A stretch of 7,913 nt of DNA from Lentisphaerota bacterium (GTDB lineage Bacteria > Verrucomicrobiota > Kiritimatiellia > RFP12 > UBA1067), in assembly GCA_015061765.1 (NCBI GenBank), contig SUVZ01000161.1, positions 1 to 7,913 of the forward strand, written 5' to 3'. Numbering within the stretch: position 1 is the stretch's first letter; every line of letters starts with the position of its first letter. A program made the translations under genes and the position numbers. This document shows positions 6,687-7,913 of this stretch, piece by piece. The notes under the pieces are model-generated. The model saw only the letters and a list, made by a program, of their open reading frames with translations, had not been told where the DNA came from and searched no databases.

Positions 6687-7174
6687 TGGACGGAATATCA
6701 TATTGCGCGGCCTTTGCCGTGCCTGCGCTTGCGATGCTGCCTGCACTCGGCCTTCTCAAGGGCATTTCGCCTGTCCTGTCGCCTGAATTGCTGAAGATAC
6801 TCGCCGAAATGGGACATGGCGACGAGATCGTCTTCGCGGACGCTCATTTCCCGGCGCATTCCGTCAATGCGCGGGTGCTCCGTGCGGACGGACTCTCCTG
6901 CGCTGAACTTTTGAAGGGTCTGTCCCCTCTTTTTGAGCTTGACTCCTATGCGACGCCTGTGACAATGATGGCTCCCGTTCCGGGGGATTCGCTTGATCCC
7001 GAAGTTGAGAAGCGCTACCGTGCCAAACTTTCGTATGATGGTAAGATCGAGCGGATGGAGCGCTATGCGTTCTATGAACGTGCAAAGAAGGCTTATGCGG
7101 TCGTGCTGACGGGGGAGACGGTAAAGTACGGAAATATCATAATAAAAAAAGGTGTTGTGCCTGTATCCGAGTAA
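6683..7174 (+). CDS. fucU: L-fucose mutarotase (RbsD/FucU family) with hydrophobic N-terminal extension
   Basis: FucU interconverts the alpha and beta anomers of L-fucose so that the correct form reaches fucose isomerase. From residue 24 the protein follows E. coli FucU closely: [37 protein letters not shown] (44-60) with the conserved H45 and D47, [35 protein letters not shown], then [18 protein letters not shown] and [14 protein letters not shown]. coli FucU has 140 residues and begins at MLKTISP; here 23 extra residues ([23 protein letters not shown]) precede that point. The extension is hydrophobic but lacks basic residues. Start at 6683 is favoured by the ATGA overlap with fucP and the purine-rich GGAAAGGAAAAGAAG just upstream; ATG at 6686 is equally good. 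Later in-frame starts at 6719 (GTG) and 6734 (ATG, giving 146 residues) lack a visible ribosome site. It is the last gene of the operon. Confidence 0.92.
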   Translation: MMDGISYCAAFAVPALAMLPALGLLKGISPVLSPELLKILAEMGHGDEIVFADAHFPAHSVNARVLRADGLSCAELLKGLSPLFELDSYATPVTMMAPVPGDSLDPEVEKRYRAKLSYDGKIERMERYAFYERAKKAYAVVLTGETVKYGNIIIKKGVVPVSE

Positions 7175-7674
7175 TATTGAGGCCACGGTTGTTTTGTGAT
7201 CTGGACAATCTGACGCGAATTTCTTGCATCTTGTCAAAGCGACAGCCAAAACCTTTTGCCCCTTCACGGTCCATAGCATGTTGGAAAGGGGATTCACGAG
7301 ATCGTGTAAATTTATCGTTCTCTAAGTCGCTGAGTCAGGAAATAGAACCCCGGAACGAGTAGCTTCCCAAACTTTCGAGGATTGTGCTCAAGGATTAAAA
7401 CAGTCCCACTGAAGGTGAGGACGGCGGAAATCTAAGATCATTCTTTCCCCTCGTGAAGATGAAGTGATGGTGGAGGATTGTGGTATGTTCGGCGAATCAG
7501 CCTGTTGGAATGCGATTGCAGTCGGCGGGGATGCGGCTCTTTTCGTGTGACATGGGAATGTCGTCAATTTCCAGTGTTGCCAGCAGCGATTTTTAATGCC
7601 AATCCGCCTACTCAGAAAATGCGCCGGATAAATTGTGGAATGGCATCATAATACAGGCAACGCTAGCATAAGGG

Positions 7675-7800
7675 TTATCCCCCCCCCTCATACACTCACC
7701 ACCATCCACACATACATACACATATACACACACACATATATATATCCACCACCCACCCGCCACACACGCATTCCACCTCCTCACCATCCCGACATCCCTT
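7675..7800. repeat. G-depleted, C/A-rich low-complexity tract with dinucleotide repeats
   Basis: In these 126 bases the plus strand has only three G residues (7759, 7768, 7791). The tract starts with a run of nine C (7679-7687). From 7707 to 7745 every second base is A and every other base is C or T, giving 39 bp of strict pyrimidine-purine alternation with CA and TA repeats. On the minus strand, 7761 to 7746 reads GGCGGGTGGGTGGTGG, able in principle to form a two-tier G-quadruplex. The sequence is unlike the rest of the window and has no coding character. Confidence 0.8.
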
Positions 7801-7826
7801 GAGAATCAGTCCGAACCATATTCTCA
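7800..7826. repeat. Perfect 7-bp inverted repeat abutting a -35 box (candidate operator)
   Basis: TGAGAAT (7800-7806) and ATTCTCA (7820-7826) are perfect inverted copies separated by 13 bases. The right arm ends exactly where the -35 hexamer of the next promoter begins. The placement would suit a dimeric regulator acting just upstream of RNA polymerase. No known regulator motif is recognised, and a 7-bp repeat could arise by chance. Confidence 0.4.
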
Positions 7827-7855
7827 TTGACTTCGCGATGGGGATGTGGTATCTT
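7827..7855 (+). promoter_or_regulatory. Sigma70-type promoter of the last gene
   Basis: TTGACT (7827-7832; five of six match), a 17-base spacer, then TATCTT (7850-7855; four of six match). The -10 ends ten bases before the ATG at 7866, so the 5' leader would be only a few bases. The intervening TCCCGCCGCT has no Shine-Dalgarno site. Confidence 0.6.
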
Positions 7856-7865
7856 TCCCGCCGCT

Positions 7866-7913
7866 ATGGACAAAGCAGTGAAACGCCACATATTGAAGAA
7901 AAAGATCGTCCTC
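7866..7913 (+). CDS. Start of an unidentified protein gene (3' end outside window)
   Basis: Sixteen codons are present, MDKAVKRHILKKKIVL, open to the right edge. The start is chosen because the ATG follows a well-spaced promoter at 7827-7855 and the frame stays open. The segment is strongly basic and may lead into a hydrophobic strand or segment, but it is far too short to assign a family. No ribosome site precedes it, in keeping with a leaderless or nearly leaderless message. Confidence 0.5.
   Translation, partial: MDKAVKRHILKKKIVL

Larger units (their letters stand above)
7175..7826. other. Long intergenic region without a recognisable gene
   Basis: The space between fucU and the next start codon (7175-7865) contains no open frame with recognisable protein similarity; the longest plus-strand frame (7177-7362) has no family motifs. 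I find no tRNA, tmRNA or other known RNA fold, and no convincing fucU terminator. A small hairpin CACGA-GA-TCGTG sits at 7295-7306, and CCCCTT (7259-7264) pairs with AAGGGG near 7286-7291, but neither has a following T run. The first 500 bases have ordinary composition; the G-depleted tract and the promoter at the right end are listed separately. Confidence 0.6.

Noticed and set aside
7295..7306. Short hairpin CACGA-GA-TCGTG as the fucU terminator
   Set aside because: It is 120 bases past the stop, has a 2-base loop, and is followed by TAAATTT rather than a T run.
7177..7362. Plus-strand open frame of 61 codons after fucU
   Set aside because: There is no ribosome site or recognisable motif, the amino-acid make-up looks random, and it depends on a short chance open stretch.
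7707..7745. CRISPR-like or tandem repeat array
   Set aside because: There are no repeat units with spacers; it is simple dinucleotide low complexity.

Overview
The window reads as chromosomal DNA of a moderately GC-rich, Gram-negative-type bacterium. A secreted DUF1080 protein, a FucP/FucU L-fucose pair, very short 5' leaders and weak Shine-Dalgarno use together suggest the PVC group (Verrucomicrobiota, Kiritimatiellota or Lentisphaerota), perhaps from a gut or mucin-rich habitat. This placement is inference from gene content; there is no rRNA here to settle it.

Layout. (1) Positions 3-455 hold the 3' end of a UDP-galactopyranose mutase gene (glf), which makes the galactofuranose donor for surface polysaccharide. 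(2) A textbook sigma70-type promoter (510-538) drives ssrA, a complete one-piece tmRNA (560-912) with encoded CCA and tag reading frame ANNDYALAA. (3) Convergent to it, with only five bases between, lies a minus-strand pair: a family 2 glycosyltransferase (2889 to 1861) followed by a CDP-alcohol phosphatidyltransferase, most likely phosphatidylserine synthase (1775 to 918). (4) A 252-bp divergent spacer (2890-3141) carries nested inverted repeats and two outward-facing extended -10 promoters. (5) A plus-strand operon (3142-7174) encodes an exported DUF1080 protein, a patatin-like phospholipase, a FucP-type L-fucose/H+ symporter and an L-fucose mutarotase (FucU). The last three genes are tightly linked: the patatin gene starts 3 or 15 bases after the first, and both later junctions are ATGA overlaps. 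(6) A 691-bp spacer (7175-7865) has no credible gene. It contains a 126-nt tract with only three G residues, including 39 bp of strictly alternating pyrimidine-purine, and ends in a promoter for a gene of which only the first 16 codons are present (7866-7913).

How the parts work together. FucP would bring in L-fucose and FucU would interconvert its anomers for the next enzyme. The DUF1080 protein probably acts on a saccharide outside the cytoplasm. The patatin-like lipase has no obvious place in fucose use. No fucosidase, isomerase, kinase or aldolase lies in the window, so the rest of the pathway must be elsewhere. glf, the glycosyltransferase and the phosphatidyltransferase all relate to the cell envelope.

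The points most worth following up are the near-leaderless layout of all three start-proximal promoters, a FucU with an unusual hydrophobic N-terminal extension, the DUF1080-patatin-FucP-FucU operon, the inverted-repeat cluster in the divergent spacer, and the G-depleted alternating tract before the last gene. I see no CRISPR array, phage, insertion sequence or defence system.
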